This document shows positions 8,650 through 17,439 of a stretch of DNA of 64,000 bases, piece by piece (the stretch's first letter is position 1; each line of letters opens with the position of its first letter). This DNA comes from Bradyrhizobium sp. 21 (GTDB taxonomy: Bacteria; Pseudomonadota; Alphaproteobacteria; Rhizobiales; Xanthobacteraceae). The stretch covers positions 663,881 to 727,880 of the forward strand of contig NZ_JADPJG010000002.1 of assembly GCF_023073335.1 (NCBI RefSeq), given 5' to 3'. Below the pieces are notes generated by a model that made no database searches, was not told the DNA's origin, and was given only the letters and a program-made list of their open reading frames with translations. The translations under genes and the position numbers were made by a program.

Positions 8650-9425
8650 TGGCGGCAATCGAGCTCCGCAACATCGTCAAGGTGTTTTCCGACAAGCGGC
8701 GCGGCCGCGATCTCTTGACCCTCGACAACATCAATCTCGACATCGAAGCCAATGATTTCGTCTGCCTGCTCGGCCCGTCTGGTTGCGGCAAGTCGACCCT
8801 GCTCAACATCATCGCCGGCTTCGAGCCAGCGACCTCGGGCCGTACGCTGGTTGATGGCAAGCAGGTGGAGCGGCCGGGGTCGGACCGCGGCGTGGTGTTC
8901 CAGCAGCCGACCCTGATGCCGTGGCTGACCGCCATCGACAACGTCGCTTTCCATCTCAAGCTCAAGGGCGTCGCCAAGGCCGAGCGCCACGACCGCGCCA
9001 TGGAGTTCATCGATCTCGTGGGCCTGCGCGGCTTCGAGCACCATCATCCCTCCGAGCTGTCCGGCGGCATGAACCAGCGGGTCGGCATTGCCCGCGCGCT
9101 GCTGATGAATCCAAGCGTCATCCTGATGGACGAGCCGTTCGCGGCGCTGGACGCCCAGACCAAGCTCGAAATGCAGGAGGAACTGGTCGCGATCTGGCAG
9201 AAGCGCCGCTGCACCATCGTGTTCGTCACCCACAGCGTCGACGAGGCGCTGGTGCTCGGCAACAGGATCGTGGTGATGACCAAGCGGCCGGGCCGGATCC
9301 GCGAGGCCGTCGATTTCGACCTGCCGCGCCCGCGGGACATCACCAGCCCCGAATTCAATGACGCAAAGCGCCGCATCCTGGCCCTGATCCGGGAGGAGTC
9401 GACGCGCCTTGCGCGGGCGTCGTAA
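8649..9425 (+). CDS. ABC transporter ATP-binding protein (SsuB/TauB type)
   Basis: A 258-residue ATPase. Walker A GPSGCGKST is at 42-50, followed by VVFQQPTLMPWLTAIDNV (Q-loop region), signature LSGGMNQR, Walker B VILMDEPFAALD and the switch His in VTHSVDEA. The length and the C-terminus (ending with a helix rich in Arg and Glu) match the nitrate/sulfonate/taurine class. It pairs with the permease just upstream through a one-base overlap. Confidence 0.92.
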   Translation: MAAIELRNIVKVFSDKRRGRDLLTLDNINLDIEANDFVCLLGPSGCGKSTLLNIIAGFEPATSGRTLVDGKQVERPGSDRGVVFQQPTLMPWLTAIDNVAFHLKLKGVAKAERHDRAMEFIDLVGLRGFEHHHPSELSGGMNQRVGIARALLMNPSVILMDEPFAALDAQTKLEMQEELVAIWQKRRCTIVFVTHSVDEALVLGNRIVVMTKRPGRIREAVDFDLPRPRDITSPEFNDAKRRILALIREESTRLARAS

Positions 9426-9434
9426 GGTATCGCC

Positions 9435-10166
9435 ATGCGCAAGCGTCTCGGCATGATCACGCCGTCCTCCAATTCGGTGCTCGAGCCCGTCACCAGCGGC
9501 ATGCTGGCCGGCGTGGCAGATGTCACCGCGCATTTTTCGCGCTTCCGCGTCACCGAGATCGCGCTCGATGCCGCGGCGTTGAACCAGTTCGATGCCTCGG
9601 TAATGCTTCCGGCGGCAGATCTGCTCGCGGATGCCAGGGTGGACGCCATCGCCTGGAACGGGACATCGGCGAGCTGGCTCGGCATCGGTCGCGACAGGAG
9701 CCTTTGCGAGGCAATGACAGCGCGCACGGGTGTGCCCGCGACGACGTCCACGCTCGCCTGCATCGATGCCGCCCGTGCGCTCGGTGCCAGGCGAGTCGGT
9801 CTGGTCTCCCCCTACACCGACGACGTGCAGAGACGGATCGTGGGCGTCTGGACCGAGGAAGGGATCGCCCCGCATGCCGAGCGGCATTTGGGCTTGCGCG
9901 ACAATTTCTCCTTCGGCGAGGTCGCCCCTGCAACGATCGCGGACATGATCCGCGCGGTGGCAGCGGAGGGCGCCGATGCCGCCGTCATCCTCTGCACCAA
10001 TCTCGACGGTGCTGCGCTTGCGGCCTCGCTCGAACGGGAATTGAATATTGCCGTGCTCGACTCGGTCGCAGTGACGCTGTGGCGAACCCTGGATCTCGCG
10101 AGAGGCGATATCGGGGCTCTTGCCGATTGGGGCCGAATATTCCAGACCTCAGCGGTCATCAAGTGA
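9435..10166 (+). CDS. maleate isomerase / arylmalonate decarboxylase-like protein
   Basis: A 243-residue member of the Asp/Glu racemase superfamily with the hallmark GMITPSSNSVLEP (6-18) of maleate cis-trans isomerases and arylmalonate decarboxylases. The C-terminal cysteine is kept (VILCTNLDG, Cys187). The first one is replaced, because the stretch reads AWNGTSASW with Asn75 where isomerases have Cys. Arylmalonate decarboxylase also has only the second cysteine (Gly74/Cys188 in the Bordetella enzyme, from memory), so a decarboxylase- or lyase-like reaction is more likely than cis-trans isomerisation. It lies between the importer ATPase and the hydantoinase in one operon. Confidence 0.75.
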   Translation: MRKRLGMITPSSNSVLEPVTSGMLAGVADVTAHFSRFRVTEIALDAAALNQFDASVMLPAADLLADARVDAIAWNGTSASWLGIGRDRSLCEAMTARTGVPATTSTLACIDAARALGARRVGLVSPYTDDVQRRIVGVWTEEGIAPHAERHLGLRDNFSFGEVAPATIADMIRAVAAEGADAAVILCTNLDGAALAASLERELNIAVLDSVAVTLWRTLDLARGDIGALADWGRIFQTSAVIK

Positions 10167-10177
10167 CGGAGACTTCT

Positions 10178-11587
10178 GTGACGCAGTTTGATCTCGCCAT
10201 TCGCGGCGGCACCATCGTGACGGCCAGCGACGAGTTTCGCGCCGATATCGGCATTCGCGACGGCCGCATCGTCAGCATTGCCGATAGCATCGAGGGCGCG
10301 GCCCGTGAGATCGACGCGACGGGGCTGCTCGCCTTGCCGGGCGGCATCGACAGCCATGTCCACATTTCGCAAGCCTCCGGCCCCGACGTGGTGATGGCCG
10401 ACGACTTTGCCTCGGCGACCCGCTCTGCTGCTGCCGGCGGCAACACCATGGTGCTGCCCTTCGCGCTTCAGGAGAAGGGCACTTCGCTGCGAACCTGCGT
10501 CGAGAACTACCGCAAGCTCGCCGAGGGCGAGTGCTACATCGACACCGCCTTCCACCTCATTATCTCTGATCCGACCGCGGTCGTGCTCGGGCAGGAGCTG
10601 CCGGCGCTGGTGAAAGACGGCTACACCTCCTTCAAGGTGTTCATGACCTATGACGACCTCGTGCTCAGCGACCAGCAGCTGCTCGAGGTCTTCGACGTGG
10701 CGCGCCGCGAGGAGGCGCTCGTCATGGTCCATTGCGAGGGCTACGACGCCATCCGATTCCTCACCACCAAGCTCGAACGCGAAGGCCACATCGCGCCCTA
10801 TTATCACGGGGTCTCGCGCCCCCAGGCGGTCGAGCGCGAGGCCACGCATCGTGCCATCAGCCACGCCGAGATCGTCGGCGTCCCCATCATGATCGTGCAC
10901 GTCTCCGGGCGCGAGGCGATGGAGCAGGTGCGCTGGGCCCAGCAGCGCGGGCTGCCGGTGCATGCGGAGACCTGCCCGCAATACATCACGCTGACGGCCG
11001 ACGACATGAAGGGCCTCAATATGGACATCAGCGGCGCGAAATATGTCTGCTCGCCGCCGCCGCGCGATGCCGAAAGCCAGCAGGCGATCTGGGAGGGGAT
11101 CACGACCGGCGTGTTCCAGACCTTCTCATCGGATCATTGCCCGTTCCGCTACGACGATCCCAAAGGCAAGCTGACGCCGAACTCCCGCACCTCGTTCCGC
11201 TGGGTGCCGAACGGCATTCCCGGCGTCGAGACGCGGCTGCCGATCCTGTTCTCCGAAGGCGTATCGAAGGGGCGGATCACGCTGCAAAAGTTCGTCGAGC
11301 TGACCTCGACCAACCATGCGCGCATCTATGGCCTCTATCCGCGCAAGGGCTCGATCGGTGTCGGCTTTGACGCGGACATCGTTCTCTGGGACCCCAAATT
11401 GAAGAAGCCCATTCGGCAGGCCGATCTGCATCACGGCTCAGACTACACGCCGTGGGAAGGGTTCGAGGCCACGGGATGGCCGGTGACGACAATCGCCCGA
11501 GGCCGGGTGGTCTATGACCAGGGTCGGATCGTCGGCGCCAAGGGCGCCGGCGAAGTGCTGAGCCGGGGTCGGTCGAGCCTGATCTGA
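10178..11587 (+). CDS. dihydropyrimidinase / D-hydantoinase
   Basis: A 469-residue amidohydrolase from GTG 10178, with ACGGAGA just upstream; an in-frame GTG at 10163 is less likely. All metal-site residues are visible: GGIDSHVHI (His60, His62), the carboxylated-lysine candidate Lys153 in SFKVFMTYDD, His185 in VMVHCEG, His241 in MIVHVSG, and Asp319 in SSDHCPF. The enzyme opens cyclic ureides (dihydropyrimidines, 5-substituted hydantoins) to N-carbamoyl amino acids in the cytoplasm. Length is normal for the family. It is last in the importer operon and is followed by a terminator-like hairpin. The matching carbamoylase lies 48 kb away at 60007-61269. Confidence 0.9.
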   Translation: MTQFDLAIRGGTIVTASDEFRADIGIRDGRIVSIADSIEGAAREIDATGLLALPGGIDSHVHISQASGPDVVMADDFASATRSAAAGGNTMVLPFALQEKGTSLRTCVENYRKLAEGECYIDTAFHLIISDPTAVVLGQELPALVKDGYTSFKVFMTYDDLVLSDQQLLEVFDVARREEALVMVHCEGYDAIRFLTTKLEREGHIAPYYHGVSRPQAVEREATHRAISHAEIVGVPIMIVHVSGREAMEQVRWAQQRGLPVHAETCPQYITLTADDMKGLNMDISGAKYVCSPPPRDAESQQAIWEGITTGVFQTFSSDHCPFRYDDPKGKLTPNSRTSFRWVPNGIPGVETRLPILFSEGVSKGRITLQKFVELTSTNHARIYGLYPRKGSIGVGFDADIVLWDPKLKKPIRQADLHHGSDYTPWEGFEATGWPVTTIARGRVVYDQGRIVGAKGAGEVLSRGRSSLI

Positions 11588-11592
11588 TCCGT

Positions 11593-11621
11593 TACGACAC
11601 GCCGCCGGATGGCGCGTCGTA
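11593..11621. terminator. hairpin between convergent genes, likely two-way terminator
   Basis: TACGACACGCC and GGCGCGTCGTA form an 11-bp stem with one mismatch around a 7-base loop. It lies in the 48 bp between the hydantoinase stop and the end of the leftward binding-protein gene. There is no clear T-run, so it would act as an imperfect intrinsic terminator for both directions. Confidence 0.5.
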
Positions 11622-11635
11622 GCAGTTGCGTTCCG

Positions 11636-12472
11636 TCAATTTGTCGGACCGTCGCCGCGAATTGCGAACGTGCTGGCTTTCAGCTTGGTCATGCCAAACT
11701 TGTCGAACAGCTTGTCATAGGTTCCGTCGGCCCGAATCGCTGTCAGTGCATCGGCAACCGCCTGTGCCAGCAGCTTGTCGCGGAAGGCGAAGGTGATGTC
11801 GGTGCCGGCGATGTCGCGGACCCAGATCTTTGCGATACCCTTCTGCTCGAGCGAGTTCGCGGTCTCGTTGATGTTGAGCGCGGCCTCGAGCTGGCCGGCG
11901 CGCAGCGCCGCCGAGGTCGCTGTCACCGTGGTGAAGGTGCGCAGTTCGATCGGCTTGAGGCCCTTGGCTTCCATCGCCGTGCTGAACTCGCGCGCCTTGC
12001 GTTCGGTATAGGTCGCCGACTCCACGCCGACGACGCGGCCGGCGAGATCCTCGAACTTCTCCAGCTTCAGGCTGGAGGAGGGATCGGTGTAGATGCTGAT
12101 CGCCTGCTGTGCGTAGGGCACGAGGTACAGCATCTTGGAGCGCTCCTCCGTCCAGAACAGCCCGGTGTTGATCGCATCGAAGCGCCCGGAGCGGAGCGCG
12201 GGGATCATCGGCGGGAAGTCCATGCGCAGAAACACCGCTTCGACGCAGACGCGCCTGGCGATCTCCCGTGCGAGCTCGACATTGAGCCCCTGCAACTCGC
12301 CCTTGTCGTCGACGAATTGCTGCGGCGGCAGCGTCGGGTTGATCGACATCTGCCATTTCGGCGCCTCGACCAGGCTCGATGCCGGCACCTTCGGCGTGCA
12401 AGTCTGGGCACCCGCCGCCTGGGACAGGCCGATCACCAGGGCGAGGGCGGAGAAGGTCTCGAGAAATCGCAT
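11636..12472 (-). CDS. ABC transporter substrate-binding protein, polar amino acid type (orphan)
   Basis: A 278-residue exported protein starting at ATG 12472 behind AGGAG, with a Sec signal ending AGAQ near residue 22. The mature part follows the family 3 solute-binding pattern (PPQQFVD, LQGLNVELAREIARR, MDFPPMIPALRSGRFDA, FWTEERSK). It is the last gene of the leftward arm of the LacI island and has no permease or ATPase beside it. Its closest relative in the window is the protein at 22951-23787, identical in length and sharing most of these motifs. It probably feeds the permease/ATPase pair encoded at 23805-25339. Confidence 0.86.
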   Translation of the reverse strand: MRFLETFSALALVIGLSQAAGAQTCTPKVPASSLVEAPKWQMSINPTLPPQQFVDDKGELQGLNVELAREIARRVCVEAVFLRMDFPPMIPALRSGRFDAINTGLFWTEERSKMLYLVPYAQQAISIYTDPSSSLKLEKFEDLAGRVVGVESATYTERKAREFSTAMEAKGLKPIELRTFTTVTATSAALRAGQLEAALNINETANSLEQKGIAKIWVRDIAGTDITFAFRDKLLAQAVADALTAIRADGTYDKLFDKFGMTKLKASTFAIRGDGPTN

Positions 12473-12543
12473 GCAAATACTCCTGTCAAATCGTGGGTGG
12501 CAGAGGAGCCGTTTTACGGTCCGAGGTGTTCTTCATTGTCGCG

Positions 12544-13032
12544 TCATGGGGCGGCCGTCGCATCGCGACCGGCCTGCCGGGTCAGGATCAGCGAAATGTG
12601 GCGGGCGGCGGTCACGACCTCATCGCGCTGGTTGATGAGATCGAGGGCCTCGATGACGATGCCGCGCCCGGGATTCTTGGTCGGCCGCTTCTCGACGAAG
12701 CGGAAGCGGACGCGCAGGCGGTCGCCGGCGATGATGGGCGCCTTGAACCGCACCTCGTCCCAGCCGAGCGAGGCGACGGAAGTCTCCTCGTACAGCTTCA
12801 GCTCCGATTTGAGCCCCTCCATCAGCGACAGGCCGAATAGCCCATGGCCGATCACCGCGGGAAAGCCTTGCGAGCGCGCATAGGCGGCATCGATATGAAG
12901 CGGATGGTGGTCGCGCGTGACCTCGGCGAAGGCTGCGATGTCGGCCTGGGTCACAATGTGCGCGGCGGTCTCGAACTCCGCGCCAAGCGCGATGTCCTCG
13001 TAATGGAAGTTGATCGCTGCGGCGGGGTCCAT
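12544..13032 (-). CDS. MaoC-family enoyl-CoA hydratase-like protein
   Basis: A 162-residue hot-dog-fold protein. An ATG at 13038 is also possible, but GAGAG lies six bases before 13032. The catalytic block reads FAEVTRDHHPLHIDAAYA, with the Asp and His expected of (R)-specific enoyl-CoA hydratases, followed by GHGLFGLSLMEGL. It would hydrate an unsaturated acyl-CoA made by the acyl-CoA dehydrogenase of the same operon. The gene starts 9 bp after the CoA-transferase stop. Confidence 0.85.
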   Translation of the reverse strand: MDPAAAINFHYEDIALGAEFETAAHIVTQADIAAFAEVTRDHHPLHIDAAYARSQGFPAVIGHGLFGLSLMEGLKSELKLYEETSVASLGWDEVRFKAPIIAGDRLRVRFRFVEKRPTKNPGRGIVIEALDLINQRDEVVTAARHISLILTRQAGRDATAAP

Positions 13033-13041
13033 GCGCATCTC

Positions 13042-14625
13042 TCAGGCGACCTTGCGTGGCCGTCCCGGCAGCGCCATGAAGCTTTGCGCAATCCCCATCG
13101 GGCCGGAGCGGAAGATCCGCGCATCCATGTCCTTCAACTGAGGGCTGATGCGCGGCCGGAACCCCATATGCGCGAGGATGTCCTCCTCCAGCCGCGCGCC
13201 CGGCGCGATCTCGGTCAGGGTCAACCTGCCGTTCTCCAGCTCGAACACCGCGCGCTCGGTGACGTAGCTCACCTGTTGGCCGCGCTGCGCAGCGAGAGAA
13301 GCGCTGAAGCTGATCTGGCCGACCTCGGCCACGAATTTGCGGAAGGCGCCGTCGCGCCGGATCACGAGACGGCCATTCTCGACGCCGATGTCGAACTTGC
13401 CGCCGGTCATGGTGCCGCTGAAGATCAGTCGCCTGGCGTTCTGCGTGATGTCGATGAAGCCACCGGAGCCGTCGCGGCGTTCGCCGAAGCGGGTGACGTT
13501 GACATTGCCGGCCTCGTCCACCTCCGCGAAAGAGAGGAACGCGCAGGACAGCCCGCCGCCGTCGTAGAAGTCGAATTGATAGGCCTGGTCGAGAATGACG
13601 CGCGGATTGATGGCGGTGCCGAATTCGCGCGCGTGGCCGGGTACGCCGCCGACCACGCCGGACTCGACCGTCAGCGTGATCAGGTCGGAAATGCCTTCCT
13701 CGGCCGCGACATTGGGGATCATTGCGGAGATGCCGACGCCGAGATTGACGACGTCGCGCGGGCGCAGCTCGAAGGCGGCGCGGCGGGCGATCACCCGCCG
13801 TTCGGTGAGCGGATCGGGCGTGATCATCGCCACCGGCACGCGGCTCTCGCCGCAGCGCGCCGGATCGTAGGCGGTGCCGTAGGTCTGCATCTGCTCGGGC
13901 TCGAGCACGACGTGGTCGATCAGGAAACCCGGAATCTTCACCATCTGCGGATGGATCGAGCCGCGCTTCACGATGCGCTTGACCTGGCAGATCACGGTGC
14001 CACCGGCATTGTGCACGGCCTGCGCGATCGAGAGATCCTCGCGCGTGGTGCCCTCATGCTCCATGCTGATGTAACCGTCCTCATCCGCCGAGGTGCCGCG
14101 GATGATGGCGACATCGGGCGGGGCGGGGACGCGGTAGAGCAGCCACGACTGGCCGTGCAGCTCGAGCAGGTCGACCAGCGGCGCGGTGGTGCGCTTGTTC
14201 ATGCGGCCGCCGTCCTGGCGCGGGTCCATGTAGGTGTTGAGGCCGACATGGGTGAGCACACCGGGATGTTTCGCCGCCATGGCGCGGCAGAGCTGGCTCA
14301 TCACGCCTTGCGGGAAATTATAGGCGTCGATCAGCTCGTCGCGGACGAGACGCATGAACGGCACTTGAAGCCCGAAATTGCCGCCGATCACGCGCGCGAC
14401 CATGCCTTCATGGGCAAGATGGCACAGGCCCTTCTCGGTCACGGCGCCGACGCCGGTGATGTTGATCAAGGTCAGATTGTGCGGGCCGTGGCCGCCGAGG
14501 AAGCGCTGCTCCAGCGCGTCGAGGATGGCTTCGGCGGCTCCGGTGCCGCCATTGCCGCCGACGATCAGCGTGTCGGCGTCGCGGATCAGATCTGCGGCCT
14601 GTGCCGCGGTGATGATGCTCAGCAT
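13042..14625 (-). CDS. acyl-CoA:acetate/3-ketoacid CoA-transferase (class I, fused alpha-beta)
   Basis: A 527-residue protein in which both halves of a class I CoA-transferase are fused, as in propionate and acetoacetate CoA-transferases of the YdiF/Pct type. The N-terminal half has the glycine-rich GGNGGTG turn (23-29). The C-terminal half holds the catalytic glutamate in TVESGVVGGVPG, Glu321. It moves CoA from a donor thioester onto a free carboxylic acid, the likely activation step for the compound handled by the neighbouring dehydrogenase and hydratase. Confidence 0.88.
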   Translation of the reverse strand: MLSIITAAQAADLIRDADTLIVGGNGGTGAAEAILDALEQRFLGGHGPHNLTLINITGVGAVTEKGLCHLAHEGMVARVIGGNFGLQVPFMRLVRDELIDAYNFPQGVMSQLCRAMAAKHPGVLTHVGLNTYMDPRQDGGRMNKRTTAPLVDLLELHGQSWLLYRVPAPPDVAIIRGTSADEDGYISMEHEGTTREDLSIAQAVHNAGGTVICQVKRIVKRGSIHPQMVKIPGFLIDHVVLEPEQMQTYGTAYDPARCGESRVPVAMITPDPLTERRVIARRAAFELRPRDVVNLGVGISAMIPNVAAEEGISDLITLTVESGVVGGVPGHAREFGTAINPRVILDQAYQFDFYDGGGLSCAFLSFAEVDEAGNVNVTRFGERRDGSGGFIDITQNARRLIFSGTMTGGKFDIGVENGRLVIRRDGAFRKFVAEVGQISFSASLAAQRGQQVSYVTERAVFELENGRLTLTEIAPGARLEEDILAHMGFRPRISPQLKDMDARIFRSGPMGIAQSFMALPGRPRKVA

Positions 14626-14641
14626 GTCCGCAGGCTCCGCA

Positions 14642-15784
14642 TCATGCGGCCTCCTTCTCGACCTGACGGGCGATGATCAGCCGCTGGATCTGGTTGGTGC
14701 CCTCGTAGATCTGGGCAAGGCGGACATCGCGAAAAATGCGCTCGATGCGGTATTCGCGCGAATAGCCGTTGCCGCCATGGATCTGGAGCGCGTTGGAGAC
14801 GTGCTTCATCGCCATGTCGGTCGTGAACAGTTTTGCCTGCGCCGCCTCCTTGGCGATCGGCTCGCCGGCATCGTGCAGGCGCGCGGCGTGATGGATCAGA
14901 AGACGCGCCGCGGCAATGTCGGTCGACATGTCGGCGAGCATGAACTGCACCGCCTGGAAGCCGATGATCGCCTGGCCGAACTGCTTGCGCTCGCGGGCGT
15001 AGGCGGTGGCATCCTCGAACGCGGCCTGCGCCATGCCGAGCGCCATGGACGCCATCATCAGCCGGCTGAAGTTGAAATTGCTCATCGCCATCTTGAAGGC
15101 CTGGTTCTCCGGTCCCATCACGCTGTCGGCCGGCAGCAGCACGTCGGAGAAGGTGACCTGGCAGTCGTCGAGGCCGTGCATGCCGAGCAGCTCTTCATTC
15201 TTGCCGCGGGCGATGCCGGGCAGGGCGCCGTCGACCAGCAGGCAGGAGATGGCGCGATGGCCGGCGTCGGAACCGGTGCGGGCAAACACCATGATGCGAT
15301 CGGCGACGCCGCCGAGCGTTACCCAGGCCTTGGTGCCGTTGAGGCGCCAGCCATTGCCCTCACGCATCGCATGGGTGCGGATGCCCGCGACGTCGGAGCC
15401 GTGGTCGGGCTCGGAGACGGCGGTGGCGGGGATGATGTCGCCGCTCAGAATTTTTGGGATCAGCGCCTTGTGCGCGTCGCTGCCGTGATGGTCGAAGAAC
15501 AGCACCGCCTCGACGGGAATCGCGAAAGCATTGGCGACCGCGCCTGAGCAGCGCGCCAGCTCTTCCATCGCGATGCAGGCGGCGGCCGCATCGAGGCCGG
15601 CACCACCGGCGCCTTCGCGCAGGCAGATGCCGAACAGGCCGAGATCGGCCATGCCCTTGTAGAGCGCGCGGTCGAAGCGGTCCTCGCGATCGATGGCGGC
15701 GGCGCGGGGCAGAATCTCCGCTTCCGCGAAACGTCGAGCCGTCTCGCGCAGGGCTTTCTGGTCTTGGGAGTAGAAGCGGTCCAT
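14642..15784 (-). CDS. acyl-CoA dehydrogenase
   Basis: A 380-residue flavoenzyme of normal length. Visible are the FAD/substrate blocks (VSEPDHGSDVAGI, AWVTLGG), the region RLMMASMALGMAQAAFEDATAYA, and the C-terminal QIYEGTNQIQR, which carries the usual catalytic Glu. It introduces a trans double bond next to a CoA thioester and passes electrons to ETF. It lies between the CoA-transferase and the tautomerase in the leftward arm, 16-17 bp from each. A second, diverged dehydrogenase is encoded at 19548-20711. Confidence 0.92.
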   Translation of the reverse strand: MDRFYSQDQKALRETARRFAEAEILPRAAAIDREDRFDRALYKGMADLGLFGICLREGAGGAGLDAAAACIAMEELARCSGAVANAFAIPVEAVLFFDHHGSDAHKALIPKILSGDIIPATAVSEPDHGSDVAGIRTHAMREGNGWRLNGTKAWVTLGGVADRIMVFARTGSDAGHRAISCLLVDGALPGIARGKNEELLGMHGLDDCQVTFSDVLLPADSVMGPENQAFKMAMSNFNFSRLMMASMALGMAQAAFEDATAYARERKQFGQAIIGFQAVQFMLADMSTDIAAARLLIHHAARLHDAGEPIAKEAAQAKLFTTDMAMKHVSNALQIHGGNGYSREYRIERIFRDVRLAQIYEGTNQIQRLIIARQVEKEAA

Positions 15785-15799
15785 GGCGTATGGTCCTCG

Positions 15800-16168
15800 T
15801 CAGTCGCTGGCGAGCTTGGAATCGTGGGAGACTTCACTCTTGTCGCGATCGAGGAAATAGACGGCGACGTCATCGCCAGGCACGCCGTAGGCGCTGCAGA
15901 CGCTACGGGTGAGCGCGATGGCGGCAGCGCGGCGCTCGGCCTCGCTGCGGCGGAATGCATGCACCTTGAGCAGGATGCGCTGGCCGGTGGCCTGGGCGCC
16001 GAACGTGCCGGCATGGGCGTAGTCGTCCGCCGCAACAGGAAGAAAATAGAGCGTGACCGTGTCAGCGGTCACGCCGAATGCCGACATCAGGCCGTCGGTC
16101 ACGGACCTCGCCAGCGCGGCCTTGCGCTGGGACGGGACTTGCGGAGCGAGAACTTCGACATAGGGCAT
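15800..16168 (-). CDS. tautomerase family protein (4-oxalocrotonate tautomerase-like, tandem repeat)
   Basis: A 122-residue protein beginning Met-Pro. Removal of Met would expose Pro1, the catalytic base of the 4-OT/MIF superfamily. The chain is two fused beta-alpha-beta units (residues 2-44 and 64-106). Only the first begins with Pro; the second starts ILLKVHAF, so one active site per chain is expected. Such proteins ketonise enol acids, or hydrate or dehalogenate unsaturated acids. It follows the LacI gene by 3 bp and heads the leftward catabolic arm. Confidence 0.8.
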   Translation of the reverse strand: MPYVEVLAPQVPSQRKAALARSVTDGLMSAFGVTADTVTLYFLPVAADDYAHAGTFGAQATGQRILLKVHAFRRSEAERRAAAIALTRSVCSAYGVPGDDVAVYFLDRDKSEVSHDSKLASD

Positions 16169-16171
16169 TGA

Positions 16172-17254
16172 TCAGACCTTCGCGGACTTGGCCGCAGATG
16201 ATTTCGATTTCGAGGCGGAGGGCTTTATTTTGGCAGAGCCTGTGGATTCGATGCGGCGACAGGAATCGCGCTGCACCAGCCGTGCGCCGACGCGATACTC
16301 GCGGACGCCGTCATTGCCGTTGCCCTTCGCCTCCATGCGTTGGAGCAGCCGATCGACGGCGAGATTGGCGAGATCGCGCGCACCGTTATCAACGATGCTG
16401 ATGGCGGGGCGATGCCATTCGAACCACGGCATGTCCTCGTAGCAGAGCAGCGAGAGATCATCGGGGATCGCGATGTTCCGCTCTGCCGTCACGCGCAACA
16501 CGCCGAGCGTCGCTTCGTGATTGGCGACGAAGATCGCGCTCGGCGGGCGGGACAGGTCGAGCAGCTTGCGGCAGCATGTCGCGCCGGTCTCGGGCTCGAA
16601 ATGACCGGCATGAACCAATGTGTCATCGATGGGGATGCCGGCTTCGCCCAGCGCGCGGATATAGCCGGACAATCGCTCGCGGCCGGACGTAGTGTCCTGG
16701 CGGCCGACGATCAGCCCGATGCGCTTGTGGCCGAGCTCGATGAGATGGCGCGTGCCGAGATAGGCGCCTTGCGGATCGTCGGCGAGCACCGTCTCCAGAT
16801 CGGTGGCGTCGTCGCGACGTACCAGGCAGACGATCGGGACGTCCTTCGCCAACGCCTTGAGCTGTGGGCCGTTCTTGCCCGTGGGCACGACGATCAGTCC
16901 GTCGATGCGATGGTCGACCAGCGTGGTGAGGGTGTCGCTCTCCTGCTGCGGATCGTCGCCGCCGATGCACAGAAGCATCTGGTAACTCAAAGCCTTCAGC
17001 CGCGCCTGGACCACTTCGGCCATGACCTGGAACGAGGCGTTGGTGAGGTTGTGGACCAGCAGTGCCACCAGTCGCGATTGTCCGGTCTTCAAGCCGCGCG
17101 CGATCGGGTTCGGCCGATAGCCGAGCTCGCGCGCAATGCGCGTCAGGCGCTGCTGCGTGCGCTCACTCGTCAACCCCGTACCGGTCAGTGCGCGCGAGGC
17201 GGTGCTGACTGAAACGCGGGCCACCTGTGCTACATCTTTGAGCGTGACGCTCAT
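16172..17254 (-). CDS. LacI-family transcriptional regulator
   Basis: A 360-residue regulator; ATG 17254 follows GGGAT, and a TTG one codon earlier is less likely. Residues 1-55 are the DNA-binding headpiece (TLKDVAQVARVSVSTASRAL, then a hinge helix with YRPNPIARGL). Residues 60-330 form a periplasmic-binding-like sensor domain. An unusual Lys/Ser/Ala-rich tail occupies about 335-360. It stands between the two arms of the island, and two matching palindromes at 17272-17285 and 17358-17371 lie in the divergent promoter, so it most likely represses itself and both arms until a sugar-acid-like inducer binds. Confidence 0.93.
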   Translation of the reverse strand: MSVTLKDVAQVARVSVSTASRALTGTGLTSERTQQRLTRIARELGYRPNPIARGLKTGQSRLVALLVHNLTNASFQVMAEVVQARLKALSYQMLLCIGGDDPQQESDTLTTLVDHRIDGLIVVPTGKNGPQLKALAKDVPIVCLVRRDDATDLETVLADDPQGAYLGTRHLIELGHKRIGLIVGRQDTTSGRERLSGYIRALGEAGIPIDDTLVHAGHFEPETGATCCRKLLDLSRPPSAIFVANHEATLGVLRVTAERNIAIPDDLSLLCYEDMPWFEWHRPAISIVDNGARDLANLAVDRLLQRMEAKGNGNDGVREYRVGARLVQRDSCRRIESTGSAKIKPSASKSKSSAAKSAKV

Positions 17255-17271
17255 CAATCCCGCCGATAGAC

Positions 17272-17285
17272 TGCAATCGATTGCA
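17272..17285. promoter_or_regulatory. LacI-type operator 1
   Basis: TGCAATCGATTGCA is a perfect 14-bp palindrome with the central CG typical of LacI-family sites, 18 bp upstream of the LacI start codon. It almost repeats at 17358-17371. Confidence 0.75.
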
Positions 17286-17357
17286 AAACGCTATGAGCTT
17301 AATCCGCGCCGATCAAGCCTAAAGATTGGATCAGCGTGCCCAATGCAGAGCCAGTCT

Positions 17358-17371
17358 TGCAATCGTTTGCA
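17358..17371. promoter_or_regulatory. LacI-type operator 2
   Basis: TGCAATCGTTTGCA differs from operator 1 at one base. The centres of the two sites are 86 bp apart, about eight helical turns, so a LacI tetramer or two dimers could bind on one DNA face. This copy lies 69 bp upstream of the DHDPS-family start at 17440. Confidence 0.72.
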
Positions 17372-17376
17372 GTAAT

Positions 17377-17395
17377 CCTGCGGTTATTCCGCAGG
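17377..17395. promoter_or_regulatory. leader hairpin upstream of the rightward arm
   Basis: CCTGCGG-TTATT-CCGCAGG is a perfect 7-bp stem with a 5-base loop, six bases after operator 2 and 45 bp before the start codon at 17440. It may lie in the 5' untranslated leader. A role in mRNA stability or as a further protein site is possible. Confidence 0.4.
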
Positions 17396-17439
17396 ACGGC
17401 GTCGTCAGTTGCGTTGCCCAATCGCCTGGTGGTTTCCCG

